64,000 nucleotides of DNA from CBDDKZ01 sp965230415 (GTDB lineage Bacteria > Bacteroidota > Bacteroidia > Cytophagales > JAAEPT01): positions 1,178,001 through 1,242,000 of the forward strand of contig CBDDKZ010000005.1 in the NCBI GenBank assembly GCA_965230415.1, given 5' to 3'. The notes below the pieces were generated by a model. That model saw only the letters and a list, made by a program, of their open reading frames with translations. It ran no database searches and was not told where the DNA came from. Positions 34,862 through 46,000 of this stretch are shown piece after piece. Each line of letters starts with the position of its first letter. Position 1 is the stretch's first letter. Position numbers and translations under genes: made by a program.

Positions 34862-35723
34862 GATTAAAACATCCAGGGTCACAAAAATAAGCCGTTTTAA
34901 AGATCACTGTTTCAAAGTATTTGCGCTATTTTGTACCTTCATTGGTCTCCTGCTACTCGCTATCTTTATTTTTAGAATACTTCAGGAAGGTTATCAAAGG
35001 ATAAGCTGGGATTTTTTCAACAGTTTTCAATCCAGATTCTGGGAAAAGGCTGGTATTAAAGCCGCCTGGATGGGGTCAATATGGATATTTGCGCTCACCG
35101 CATTAATCGGAACGCCACTTGGAATCGCTGCCGGAATCTATTTAGAAGAATATAACCCCAAATCTCGCTTAAGCAGAATATTAGAAATAAACATCGCCAA
35201 TCTGGCCGGTGTTCCGTCGGTGATATACGGCATTTTAGGAATGACCATTTTCGTACCCATATTAGGACAAAGCCTTTTAGCCGGAGCGATTACTCTTGCT
35301 TTATTGGTGATCCCCATCGTCATCGTAGCAACCCGAGAATCGATAAAGGCGATTCCGGATTCCATCAGGCTGGCGGCATATGGCATGGGAGCATCTAAAT
35401 GGCAAATGATATGGACACAGCTGTTACCTGCCTCTGCGGGAGGGATTTTGACAGGTTCAATATTAGCCTTATCACGTATAATAGGTGAGACGGCACCAAT
35501 AATTCTAGTCGGAGCGGCGGCTTCCGTAAGAGTAATTCCCAAAAGCCCGCTGAGCTATTACACGGTATTACCAATGCAAATATATGACTGGAGCACGCGC
35601 CCAATAGAAGGGTTTACACGGAACGCCGCTGCTGCGATCATTGTATTACTTGTTATCACGTTTATGCTAAATGGCATTGCTATTTACTGGCGAAATAAGT
35701 GGCAGAAAAAAATGAAATGGTAA
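34854..35723 (+). CDS. pstA: Phosphate ABC transporter permease PstA
   Basis: The second permease subunit of the Pst importer, 289 residues and about six helices. Conserved parts are GTPLGIAAGIYLEEYNPKS (about 86-104), NLAGVPSVIYGILGM (about 118-132), VIPIVIVATRESIKAIPDSI (about 150-169) and the EAA loop AYGMGASKWQMIWTQLLPAS (about 174-193). IIGETAPIILVGAAASV follows near 208-224. The start overlaps pstC by 8 bases, and the end overlaps pstB, so expression of the subunits is coupled. The protein has a longer N-terminal cytoplasmic stretch than some homologues, beginning MNEIKTSRVTKISRF. Confidence 0.94.
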   Translation: MNEIKTSRVTKISRFKDHCFKVFALFCTFIGLLLLAIFIFRILQEGYQRISWDFFNSFQSRFWEKAGIKAAWMGSIWIFALTALIGTPLGIAAGIYLEEYNPKSRLSRILEINIANLAGVPSVIYGILGMTIFVPILGQSLLAGAITLALLVIPIVIVATRESIKAIPDSIRLAAYGMGASKWQMIWTQLLPASAGGILTGSILALSRIIGETAPIILVGAAASVRVIPKSPLSYYTVLPMQIYDWSTRPIEGFTRNAAAAIIVLLVITFMLNGIAIYWRNKWQKKMKW

Positions 35724-36529
35724 TTGATAAATTAAACCTAATGGATCAAAGCAATAACACACGGAAAGATATGGAAAACTGGTGCTTACAATCTGAGAAT
35801 GTAGATGTTTTCTATGGAGAAAAACAGGTGATTAAAAACGTGAGCCTAAACATTAAACCAAACACCGTTACTGCATTCATTGGCCCATCGGGTTGTGGAA
35901 AATCGACATTTTTGAGACTTTTTAATCGTATGAACGATTACATCGACAACTTCAGAATGGAAGGTTTAATTCATATTCAGGGGCAAAACATTTACGACAA
36001 ACACATTAGAGTGGAAGACCTGAGGAAACATGTAGGCATGGTTTTCCAAAAGCCCAACCCTTTCCCAAAGTCAATTTATGAAAACGTGGCATACGGCCTT
36101 AAACTACAGGGAATCAACAAAAAAAGTGTATTAAACGAAGCTGTTGAAAGAGCTCTTAAAAATGTCGTATTATGGGATGAAGTCAAAGATGATCTCAAAA
36201 AATCGGCTATGGAATTAAGTGGAGGACAGCAACAGCGTTTGTGTATCGCCAGATCACTGGCTGTCGAACCTGATGTTATTTTAATGGATGAACCGGCTTC
36301 GGCTCTCGACCCTATATCCAGCGCCAAACTGGAAGAGTTGATTACTACACTAAAAGCGAAGTATACGATTATTATTGTAACGCACAATATGCAGCAAGCC
36401 AAAAGGGTGAGCGATGACACTGCCTTTTTTTATTTGGGAGAACTCATAGAATACGGCGCGACAACACGTATTTTTGACAATCCGACTGAAAAACAAACTC
36501 AAAATTACTTTTCAGGGAGATTTGGTTGA
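35717..36529 (+). CDS. pstB: Phosphate ABC transporter ATP-binding protein PstB
   Basis: The ATPase that drives phosphate uptake through PstCA. The ATG at 35717 overlaps pstA by 7 bases and gives 270 residues. A GTG at 35699 and an ATG at 35741 in the same frame are alternatives, because the N-terminal tail is not conserved. Motifs occur in order: Walker A FIGPSGCGKSTFLR, a Q-loop in VGMVFQKPNPFPKSIYENV, the ABC signature LSGGQQQRLCIARSLA, Walker B VILMDEP and the switch His in IIVTHNMQQA. The PNPFPKSIYENVAYG segment is typical of PstB. No phoU gene follows, which is unusual for pst operons. Confidence 0.95.
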   Translation: MVIDKLNLMDQSNNTRKDMENWCLQSENVDVFYGEKQVIKNVSLNIKPNTVTAFIGPSGCGKSTFLRLFNRMNDYIDNFRMEGLIHIQGQNIYDKHIRVEDLRKHVGMVFQKPNPFPKSIYENVAYGLKLQGINKKSVLNEAVERALKNVVLWDEVKDDLKKSAMELSGGQQQRLCIARSLAVEPDVILMDEPASALDPISSAKLEELITTLKAKYTIIIVTHNMQQAKRVSDDTAFFYLGELIEYGATTRIFDNPTEKQTQNYFSGRFG

Positions 36530-36696
36530 TACTATATAGACTAGATTCATATATTTTTCTATCTTGCATGAGATTTCGGGCACTCTTAGGTAATTGATCA
36601 CACAATATTCAACATCTAAAAGGAACGCGAGCTACAATTACCAAACAATGTAGTATCACCAAAAAATCATTATGACATGTAGGGAACGCAGATTTA

Positions 36697-37797
36697 ATGA
36701 ACATTCAGGTCCAAAAATATAGCCCGGCGAAAAAAATATTTTTCTTCCTTCTTACTCTTATTGGTTTTTTAATTTCAATTAAGGTTTTTGGTGATTCATT
36801 AAAACTATTTGGTAAGGATACAGCAACCTTCATTATTAGCAGCATAGACGGACCAATAGTAGGTTTGTTTGTTGGTATACTGGCAACTGCTATTATTCAA
36901 AGTAGCTCTACCTCCACGTCTATCGTTGTCACACTGGTAGCTTCGGGTGCACTCACCATTGAAATGGCTATTCCCATTATCATGGGTGCAAATGTAGGAA
37001 CGTCCGTAACAAGTACTATTCTCGCCTATGCCCATGTAGGAAGAAAAAAAGAATTCAAACGGGCAGTAGTCGCCGCCACCATGCACGATTTCTTCAATAT
37101 ACTCGTAACCTTAATTCTCTTTCCAATTGAGTATTTTTTTCATTTTTTATCATTCACGGCCAAAAAGTTAAGCCACTTGTTTGCCTTTGCTTTCGATTCG
37201 GATTTTGCCTTGGCTTCATTCATAGAGTTGTTTACGAAAAGGTTTTTTCATTTAGGAGATATTAATCCCTGGATTTTATTTACCATTTCACTTATAAGCC
37301 TTTATGCCTGCATAAGGGGCTTTGCGTTTTTCCTTAAAAAATTCATCATCGGAAGAACTCAAAAAAACCTGAGTAACATCGTGTTTAAAAATCACTTTTA
37401 TGCGATGGGATGGGGAATCGGTATTACCACGCTTGTACAATCGAGCTCTGTTACTACTTCCCTCATCGTCCCATTTGTTGCCTCCAATAAAATCACCACC
37501 AAAAAGGTATTCCCTTTCTTACTCGGTGCAAATATCGGCACAACAATTACGGCTATTCTAGCTGCTCTGATCGAAAATGAAGCCGCACTCACAGTTGCAT
37601 TTGTGCATTTACTATTTAATCTACTGGGCGCATTCTTATTCTACCCTATTGGGTTTATGCGCAATATCCCCGTAAGACTTGCAAAAAAACTTGGAAAAGC
37701 AAGTGCGCAAAGACAGCATGTGGGTATTGCTTACCTGATTGTTACATTTTTCGCACTTCCGTTTATCGTATTTTATTTTGCACAACTTTTTAAATAA
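36697..37797 (+). CDS. Na/Pi cotransporter family protein
   Basis: A 366-residue inner-membrane protein with the duplicated Na/Pi cotransporter signature: QSSSTSTSIVVTLVASGAL (about 68-86) and QSSSVTTSLIVPFVASNKI (about 248-266). Each is followed by a glycine-rich loop, IMGANVGTSVTST (about 94-106) and LLGANIGTTITAIL (about 275-288). These QSSS repeats form the sodium/phosphate site in the family. Unlike many bacterial members (NptA/YjbB) it ends after the membrane domain and has no C-terminal PhoU-like domain. It follows pstB by 167 bases in the same direction and so may be a second, low-affinity phosphate carrier. It is transcribed together with the next two genes, judging by short gaps. 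Confidence 0.9.
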   Translation: MNIQVQKYSPAKKIFFFLLTLIGFLISIKVFGDSLKLFGKDTATFIISSIDGPIVGLFVGILATAIIQSSSTSTSIVVTLVASGALTIEMAIPIIMGANVGTSVTSTILAYAHVGRKKEFKRAVVAATMHDFFNILVTLILFPIEYFFHFLSFTAKKLSHLFAFAFDSDFALASFIELFTKRFFHLGDINPWILFTISLISLYACIRGFAFFLKKFIIGRTQKNLSNIVFKNHFYAMGWGIGITTLVQSSSVTTSLIVPFVASNKITTKKVFPFLLGANIGTTITAILAALIENEAALTVAFVHLLFNLLGAFLFYPIGFMRNIPVRLAKKLGKASAQRQHVGIAYLIVTFFALPFIVFYFAQLFK

Positions 37798-37804
37798 GAG
37801 TTAG

Positions 37805-38539
37805 ATGAAATGGTTCTCAAAAAAAGCACACAACGATGTTTTTGGTGAAGCTATTCGCGACTTTTACGGAGGCAAAAAAAACGTCAAGATAAAGGTTGAT
37901 TCAACCATAACAGAAGGTGAAGAAATCGATGTCGCCTACTTGTTCCGAAAAGAAGATCAATATCCGGAACTAGAACACCAGGCACTGAGTTTATGCCAGG
38001 GTAAAGTATTAGATGTAGGAGCGGGAGCAGGCAGTCACTCCCTTTTCTTACAGAAACAAAATCAAGATGTAACCGCATTGGAAAAATCTGAATTGGCTGC
38101 TCAAATAATTAAACAACGTGGCGTCCATAAAGTAGCCTCTTCAGACCTCTTTGTTTATTCTCCTGAGAAATATGACACTATTCTCATGCTCATGAATGGA
38201 CTTGGAATTGTAGGAAGCATCGATAAGCTCCCTGCTTTTTTTGAGCAAATGAAAAAGGTATTAACCCCAAACGGTAATATTTTGGTGGAATCTACAGATA
38301 TCATGTATATGTACACAAATGATGAAGACGGAGCTGTAGACATCAACCTATACGGTAAATATTATGGTGAATTAACTTATGATATCTCTTATAAGAAACA
38401 TCAACAATCATTTGACTGGCTATTTCTCAGTTTCGACCTTCTATCCGATTATGCGGAGAAGAATGGTTTTCACTGTGAATTTATATTCGGTGGCCCTGAA
38501 GACAACTACCTGGCCCGCTTAACACAAATTATCAATTGA
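37805..38539 (+). CDS. Class I SAM-dependent methyltransferase
   Basis: A 244-residue cytoplasmic methyltransferase. The SAM-binding loop VLDVGAGAGSHSLFLQ is near residues 63-78. An acidic residue ends strand two (VTALEKSE, about 86-93), and later motifs are YDTILMLMNGLGIVGSI (about 121-137) and LTPNGNILVESTD (about 154-166). The N-terminal 50 residues probably bind the substrate. Nothing in the sequence shows what is methylated. The gene starts 7 bases after the Na/Pi gene and ends 1 base before the EamA transporter, so all three probably share a transcript. Confidence 0.85.
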   Translation: MKWFSKKAHNDVFGEAIRDFYGGKKNVKIKVDSTITEGEEIDVAYLFRKEDQYPELEHQALSLCQGKVLDVGAGAGSHSLFLQKQNQDVTALEKSELAAQIIKQRGVHKVASSDLFVYSPEKYDTILMLMNGLGIVGSIDKLPAFFEQMKKVLTPNGNILVESTDIMYMYTNDEDGAVDINLYGKYYGELTYDISYKKHQQSFDWLFLSFDLLSDYAEKNGFHCEFIFGGPEDNYLARLTQIIN

Positions 38540-38540
38540 T

Positions 38541-39401
38541 ATGACAGAACTGCTTCGTTCAAAAGGAGTTTGGTTCATGGTATTTGCCACTTTCTTCTTT
38601 TCAATAATGCAAGTGCTGGTTAAGTCACTAGACCGATTTTCATTCTTTCAAATTATATTCTTTCGATCTATTCTATCGCTCATTATATGCTTCATTCAAC
38701 TCAAAAAGCAGCAAACGCCATTCTTTGGGCGAAACAAAAAATTACTAATTCTTAGAGGTGTATTCGGTGTTTGTTCGTTATCATGCTTTTTTTATGCGCT
38801 TTTGCATGCTCCTCTGGGCACAGTGGTTACCATAGTAAACATCAAACCACTGCTTATTTTAATAGTAGCTGCCCTATTTTTAAAAGAAAAAATCAACCTT
38901 ATTCAATGGTTCTTCTTTATAATAAGCTTTGCAGGCATTTGGGTAATTAAAGGTTTTGATCATAACCTTAACCTCTTCTCCCTTTTAACAATCATAGGAG
39001 CGGCTTTATTTGCAGCAATTGCCCACTCCATCATCCGAAGGCTAAAAACCTCCGAATCTCCGCTGGTAATTATCTTATATTTTTCACTCGTAACACTTCC
39101 TGTATGTATACCATTTATGCTTTTAGATTGGATTACCCCTACACTTTCAGAATTGGGTAAATTAGTGGGAGTTGGACTATTCACCCATTTCGGTCAGCTA
39201 TATCTCACCAAAGCTTATCAGAATGAAGAAGTCTCCAGAATTTCAAACTTATACTATCTTGGAATTATTTTTGCAATCACTTATGGTTATTTTCTCTTTG
39301 ATGAAATGATCAATTTAGGCACACTAGGAGGAATGGTTTTGGTGCTCTTGGGAATATTATTAAATTTTTTACATCAAAAAAGGGGCTTAAAAACGCGGTA
39401 A
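38541..39401 (+). CDS. EamA-type DMT family transporter
   Basis: An inner-membrane protein of 286 residues with ten predicted helices arranged as two EamA repeats of the drug/metabolite transporter superfamily. The first repeat (about 10-135) contains FFSIMQVLVKSLDRFSFFQI and the fold-typical IIFFRSILSLI. The second (about 145-275) contains GAALFAAIAHSIIRRLKTSE and the ISNLYYLGIIFAITYGYFLF segment. The last helix has GGMVLVLLGILLNFL. The substrate cannot be inferred, because members export amino acids, nucleotide-sugar precursors and other small molecules. It is the last gene before a 673-base gap with a strong terminator. Confidence 0.9.
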   Translation: MTELLRSKGVWFMVFATFFFSIMQVLVKSLDRFSFFQIIFFRSILSLIICFIQLKKQQTPFFGRNKKLLILRGVFGVCSLSCFFYALLHAPLGTVVTIVNIKPLLILIVAALFLKEKINLIQWFFFIISFAGIWVIKGFDHNLNLFSLLTIIGAALFAAIAHSIIRRLKTSESPLVIILYFSLVTLPVCIPFMLLDWITPTLSELGKLVGVGLFTHFGQLYLTKAYQNEEVSRISNLYYLGIIFAITYGYFLFDEMINLGTLGGMVLVLLGILLNFLHQKRGLKTR

Positions 39402-40074
39402 TCGAACATTTCGGAAATTTATTAAAATATTTTTCAGGAATTAATAACCTTGCGCTAACCCGCGCGTATAATATTATACAGTTTGACAACGTCCCAGTTT
39501 GTTGAACGAATTTATCCCACCTATATTTTCATATCTTTGGTAAGGTTGTAAGAGAAGTGTAAGCTACAGAGCTTACACTTTTTTTTTGTCCTTTTTGGTA
39601 AACAAAAGTGTATTCTTAAATCGACCATTCTAAGACCTCCTTTCCATCCTTAAAATTCAATACATCTTCACCTAATAGCTGAACACTTTTTGCATCGCAT
39701 AGCAAAACAGTCGTTGGACATAATAAATAAAAAATATAACTTTTTGTGGAAAACTTTTAGTACTAATTCTCACTCCATAAAAAGGCCGTTTCCATAAAGA
39801 TAGCGTACATTTTACCTACATTAAACATTGTGCATCAATTAGATAGGCAGCACATCTAGCAAAACTAACTAGGTGATTTTGCCGTATAATAATTAAGACC
39901 TTAGTGGAATAATTACACTATGCATAAGTATAATTCAACGAATTTTATCTAATAATTGGGAGACCTTATTTATAGATTGCTATCTATTATTAATTAGGAT
40001 ACCTCGGTAACAACCAGAATATGGATTATCTGAATTGTGTTGTCTCGTATAGTCCAAAAAATAATACTTAACTT
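39402..40074. other. Intergenic region before the giant SprB-repeat gene
   Basis: This 673-base stretch contains no reading frame I would call a gene. A TATCTTTG box (39532-39539) and the terminator at 39555-39587 lie in the first third, and the rest is AT-rich with no strong promoter. The long leader of the giant adhesin gene must start here, but I cannot place its promoter. Nothing else can be assigned. Confidence 0.5.
39555..39587 (+). terminator. Strong intrinsic terminator
   Basis: AAGTGTAAGCT (39555-39565) and AGCTTACACTT (39570-39580) form a perfect 11-bp stem with an ACAG loop, followed by a run of nine T residues (39579-39587). It most likely ends the transcript of the Na/Pi-methyltransferase-EamA genes, although it lies 150 bases after the last stop. 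Confidence 0.85.
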
Positions 40075-43000
40075 ATGAAACCGAAGGTAATAAAAATCTA
40101 TTTGCTATGTGCCTTTGTTGTAATTGCAAATAACATAACTGTATTTAGCCAGACATGTGATGATGAGCCTTTAAGTTCAAACTTAATTACAAATGGTGGC
40201 TTTGAAAATGGTGATGATGGTAGCAGCAGGTTCGGCACACACCTACCGCATGACCCTAATTGCCAAGCAGGATGCTTTCCCTGCTCTTGTCCAGGAAGGT
40301 ACTACATTGGCGACGACCCGTTGGATTTCAATCGGTTTATGCACAATGGACTGGCAGGATTGGGGCCACGCACTGGCAACAACATGTACATGGTTGATGC
40401 TGCTAATCAGCCAGATGCCATAGTATGGGAACAGGATATTACTGTGGAAGCCAATAAAACTTATCACTTTTCAGCATGGCTTTCTGTACTATTTGATGCA
40501 CTTGTTAATCCTATGGCTTTTGAAGTAGTGCTCCCCGGAGGCGCCATTGAAACTTTAGCTGATTTTACTCCAATATACCAACCATTAGTTTGGGAAGAGT
40601 ACGCCGTTGACTGGCGTTCATTAGCAGATCAAACAATTACTATACGATTAAGGGTTAATGCCACAGGTGGTATACACGGTAACGACTATGGCCTTGACGA
40701 TATTTCGGTTACTACAGGTTGCCTTGATCCAAACAGCGGGCCTATCCCTCAACCGGCAGACGTGGAGGAATGTGCAGCAAACTTTACCAGCGCCAATTTT
40801 AATTCAGGGGTCATCACTCATTCAGATCACACCTTTACCTGGTATAACGGAAGTACCGAAATACCAGGCCAAACAGGCCCTAACCTTACCGGAATAACTA
40901 CACCGGGTACTTATTCCGTTTGCGTTGATTCTGCCGGATGTGCAAATCTGGGCTCTGCTACATTGGTAATTAATCCCGACCCGGTGGCGAGTGCCACGGG
41001 AGGAGCTGTACTTTGCAACGGAGATAATACAGGAAGTATAGATTTGACAGTAAGCGGCGGAACGCCAACATATAATTTTGTCTGGGATAATGGTGCCGGC
41101 AATTCGGAAGACCCTGGCAATTTAGGAGCAGGCACCTATAATGTAACCGTTACTGATGCCAACAACTGTACTGCCACGGCCTCTGCCGATATTACAGAGC
41201 CTCCTGCTCTGTCACTCGACCAAGAAGATAAAACAGACACCAGATGCAGCGAAAATAATGGCACCATAACCTTAAGTGCATCCGGAGGCACCGCTCCAAT
41301 CGAATACAGTATTGATAATGGCATTAGTTTTCACGCCTCAGGTTCTTTTACCAATTTAAGTGCGGGTACTTATGATATTGTTATCCGCGATGCTAATAAT
41401 TGTAGAATTACTTCCTCACTAATTTTAAATGACGCTCCCGGCCCCCAAATTACAGACACAAGCCTTGTTCATCCAACTTGCGGAAATAACAACGGTTCTA
41501 TTGACCTAACGGTGATAAGTGGTACGGCTCCGCTGACCTTTAGCAACAACGGTGGGGGAACATTTGGCAATAGCGACTTTTTCAATAACCTGGGAGCAGG
41601 AAACTATACACTTATTGTTCGAGACGACAACCAATGTACAGATACAGTAGAAGTTACTTTAATAATGCCAGACGGCCCGGTTATTGACAGCATCTTGTTC
41701 ACCAATACTACTTGTACACAGGCCAATGGAACTGTTGATATCTATGCTTCAGTCACAGTAGCTCCACTTTCTATCAGTTTCAATGGTGGCACATTTGGTA
41801 CAACCTCCAGTTTCAGTGGCTTAAGCGCAGGCACCTACCCGGTTGTAGTACAAGACGGGAACAATTGTCAGGTATCTCAAGATGTCACTATTATTGATAT
41901 CCCCGGCCCTACAATTGACGCTGTTAACGCGCAGGACCCTTCTTGTGGGCTAGCGAATGGATCTATTGACATCACCGCTTCTGGTACCGCACTACCTTTG
42001 TCTTACAGCATTGATAATGGAGCTAATTACCAATCTTCGAACAGCTTTGACAGCCTATTCCCTGGTAATTATGACATTATTGTCAGAGACACCAATGGTT
42101 GTACAGCCACTATTCTTCAGGTACTAAATCCACAGCCAGGTCCGGAAATTACAGACACGACCCTTGTTCATCCAACTTGTGGAAATAACAACGGTTCTAT
42201 TGATCTGACTGTAATAAATGGAACGGCTCCGCTAACCTTCAGTAATGACGGAGGAGGAACATTTGGCAACAGCAACTCTTTCAATAACCTCGGAGCAGGA
42301 AACTATACGCTTATTGTTCTAGACGACAATCAATGTTCCGACACGGTCGACGTGACGCTGCTAACACCTGATGGCCCGATTATTGACAGCATATTGTTTA
42401 CAAATACTACCTGTACCCAGGCTAATGGAACTGTTGACATTTATGCTTCAGGCACGGTAGCTCCACTTTCTATCAGTTTCAATGGTGGCACATTTGGACC
42501 AACCTCCAGTTTCAGTGGCTTAAGCGCAGGCACCTACCCGGTTGTAGTACAGGACGGAAACAATTGTCAGGTATCTCAAGATGTCACCATTATTGACATC
42601 CCCGGCCCTACAATTGACGCTGTTAACGCGCAAGACCCTTCTTGTGGGCTACCGAACGGATCTATTGACATCACCGCTTCAGGCACAGCATTGCCCTTGT
42701 CATACAGCATTGATAATGGAGCTAATTACCAATCTTCAAACAGCTTCGACAGCCTATTCCCTGGCAATTACAACATCATTGTCAGAGACACCAATGGTTG
42801 TACAGCCACTATTCTTCAGGTATTAAATCCACAGCCAGGTCCGGAAATTACAGACACGACCCTTGTCCATCCAACTTGTGGAAATAACAACGGTTCTATT
42901 AATCTGACTGTAATAAATGGAACGGCTCCGCTAACCTTCAGTAATGACGGAGGAGGAACATTTGGCAACAGCAACTCTTTCAATAACCTGGGAGCCGGAG

Positions 43001-46000
43001 ATTATACGCTTATCGTTCGAGACGACAATCAATGTACAGATATTTTAGAAGTTACTTTAACGATGCCTGATGGCCCCGTTATTGACAGTATACTATTCAC
43101 GCGTACAACTTGTACACAAGCTAATGGAACTGTAGATATCTACGCCTCCGCAACAGTGGAGCCACTTACAATTAGCTTTAACGGAAGTGCTTTTGGTACA
43201 ACATCCAGCTTCAACGGACTTAGTGCCGGTATTTACACGATAATTGTTGAAGATGGAAACGGATGTCAAGAGACTCAAAATGTAACTATTACAGATATTC
43301 CGGGTCCTACAATTAACGCTGTTAACGCTCAGGATCCTTCTTGCGGGCTGGCAAACGGATCTATTGACATCACCGCTTCAGGAACAGCATTGCCTTTGTC
43401 TTACAGCATTGACAATGGCGCCAATTACCAATCTTCAAATAGCTTTGACAGCCTATTCCCTGGTAATTATGACATAATTGTCAGAGACACCAATGGTTGT
43501 ACTGCTACTATTCTTCAGGTACTAAATCCACAGCCAGGTCCGGAAATTACAGACACTACACTGGTAGCTCCTTTGTGTGGTTTGGACAACGGTTCCATAA
43601 CCATGACTGTGATCAATGGCACTCCGCCTCTCACTTACAGCCATAACGGCGGTACCGATTTTGGAAATGCAACTTCATTTCCAAACCTGGGAGCCGGAAA
43701 CTATCAACTCATTGCGATCGATTCCAATGCCTGTTCCGATACACTCGACGTAACATTGATTACACCTGATGGTCCTGTTATTGACAGCATAATTGCCGCA
43801 GAAGAAATATGCGGAAGAGCTAATGGCACATTGACTGTTTTTGCAAGCGGAATTGCATTACCGATTACGTATAGTTTGGACGCCGGGCCTTTTGATACCG
43901 ATCATGTATTCACTGGCCTGGACCAGGGATCTCATTTAGTTGAAATAAGAGATGCAAATGGCTGTGAGAGTCAACAAAGTATTCTAATAGGTGAAATTCA
44001 GGGACCAAATATTGTTGGAGCTACCCTAACTCACCCTACTTGCGATTCCGCTAACGGAAGCATAACCATACACGCTGCCGGTGTAGCCGCTCCTTTTACT
44101 TACAGCCTTGATAATAGCAACTTCCAATCTGATAGTTTATTTAGCTCACTGGGTGACGGGAACTTCAATATTTATATTAGAGATACTAATGATTGCCCGG
44201 CGAGCGATGTGGTAACATTAATGCCAAACCCTGGCCCGGAAATAAACACTTTAACGAACGTAGATCCTACCTGCGGAAATGCAAACGGAATCATTAATGT
44301 CGCAGCTAGCGGAAACGCCACTCCACTCCTCTTTAGCCTGGACGGAACAAACTTCTATGACAGCACTCAATTTATTAACAAACCTGTAGGAGATTACCTG
44401 ATTACTGTAAGAGACACAAATGGATGTATCGACACCTTATCTATTGCTTTGGAGCCTACCCCTCAGCCAATATGGGTAGATACCACGTTGACACATCCTA
44501 CATGTGGCAACAACAACGGAAGTATAGATGGATTGGCACAGGGTGGCATCGCTCCTCTGAATTATTACCTGGATGATGTTGATCAGGCAGGAGTGAGTAC
44601 CTACAATAATCTTTTTGCAGGAGTATATACCCTGAGAGTAAGAGATAACAACAATTGTGAAGATACCTTGGTAGTAAGTCTTATTAACAGCGGTGGTCCT
44701 GTTATTGACAGCATAGAAGGCACAGACCCATTGTGTGAAAGAAACGATGGTTCTTTGACCATTCATGCTTCTGGTGGCACCGGAGCACTCACTTACAGTA
44801 TTGACGGAACCGTATTTGATCCCTCGAACACATTTAATCAACTGGATGCCGGTAGCTACACGATAACAGTAATGGACGCCAATAGCTGTCCAAATTCAGC
44901 TCCTTTAGTATTAGCTGACCACCCGGGCCCTGAATTAACAGGGACAGGCATTGACCCGCTTTGCAGCACCGCTTCAGGAACAATAGATCTGGCTGCGACC
45001 GGTGGCGAAGGGAACCTTCAATTTAGCATTTATAATGGAGATAGTCTTTCCCTGTCAGGAAATTTCAATAATCTCTGGCACGGAACTTATCAAATTTATG
45101 TGGTAGACACAAATAACTGTAGCGACCAGGGAACTATTGAACTATCAGAACATCCTTCACCTGTCATAATTGATTTGACTACAATAAACCCTACATGTGG
45201 AGCGTCTAACGGAGCAATTAGCGTAGATGCACAAGGGCAAGCACAGCCATTTAGCTATAGCATAGACTCCAATGCCACCTCACAAAACGGGGCCAATTTT
45301 AGCGGATTACTGGCAGGAGTTTATCATGTGGTTGTAAGTGATACAAACAACTGCACGGCATACTCACCGGTAGATTTAATCAACGCAGATGGGCCTGTGA
45401 TTGACGCAATATCGATTATAAACCCTGATTGTGGTATGAACAATGGACAAATAGATCTAACAATTAGTGGTGGTACAAGTCCTTATTTGGTAGATTTTGG
45501 AAGCGGAGCCCAAGGAAGCACCTCACACATCAATTTAGGACCCGGTAATTATAACTTTACTGTCACTGACAGTAATAACTGTCTTGTCTTTGATGATACC
45601 ATATTGGTTGCTCCTGGTGGTCCGCAAATAGATTTAATAAGTAAAAACGATCCGATTAGCTGTTTAGGTAATGAAGGTTCAATTACTATTAGTGCCCAAA
45701 GCACAGGACCACAGCTTCTTTATAGTATTGACGGAGGAGTAAATTTTACAGATTCCCCCTTATTTTCTTCATTGCCTAGTGGCAACTATTCTGCAGTAGT
45801 AAAATACGCTCTGGGCAACTGCGAAGTAAATGACCTTATTTCATTGTCAGACCCTGTTGGAGATCCATTTATACCTATAACCTTTGCACCTTTATGTGAT
45901 GGTACACCTGGAGAAGTTATCATAACAGAATTAGTTCCTGAACGTGAATACACCCTAAGCTTTGTTTATGATAATGAGCTCATAGAAGCAACAGAAGTGG

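Noticed and set aside
41447..43543. CRISPR-like or transposon repeats
   Set aside because: The repeats are 699 bp, in frame, and encode the same protein domains without spacers; they are coding repeats.
44437..44841. Leftward 134-codon frame in the SprB-repeat gene
   Set aside because: It lies antisense inside a well supported repeat protein and has no domain or start signal of its own.
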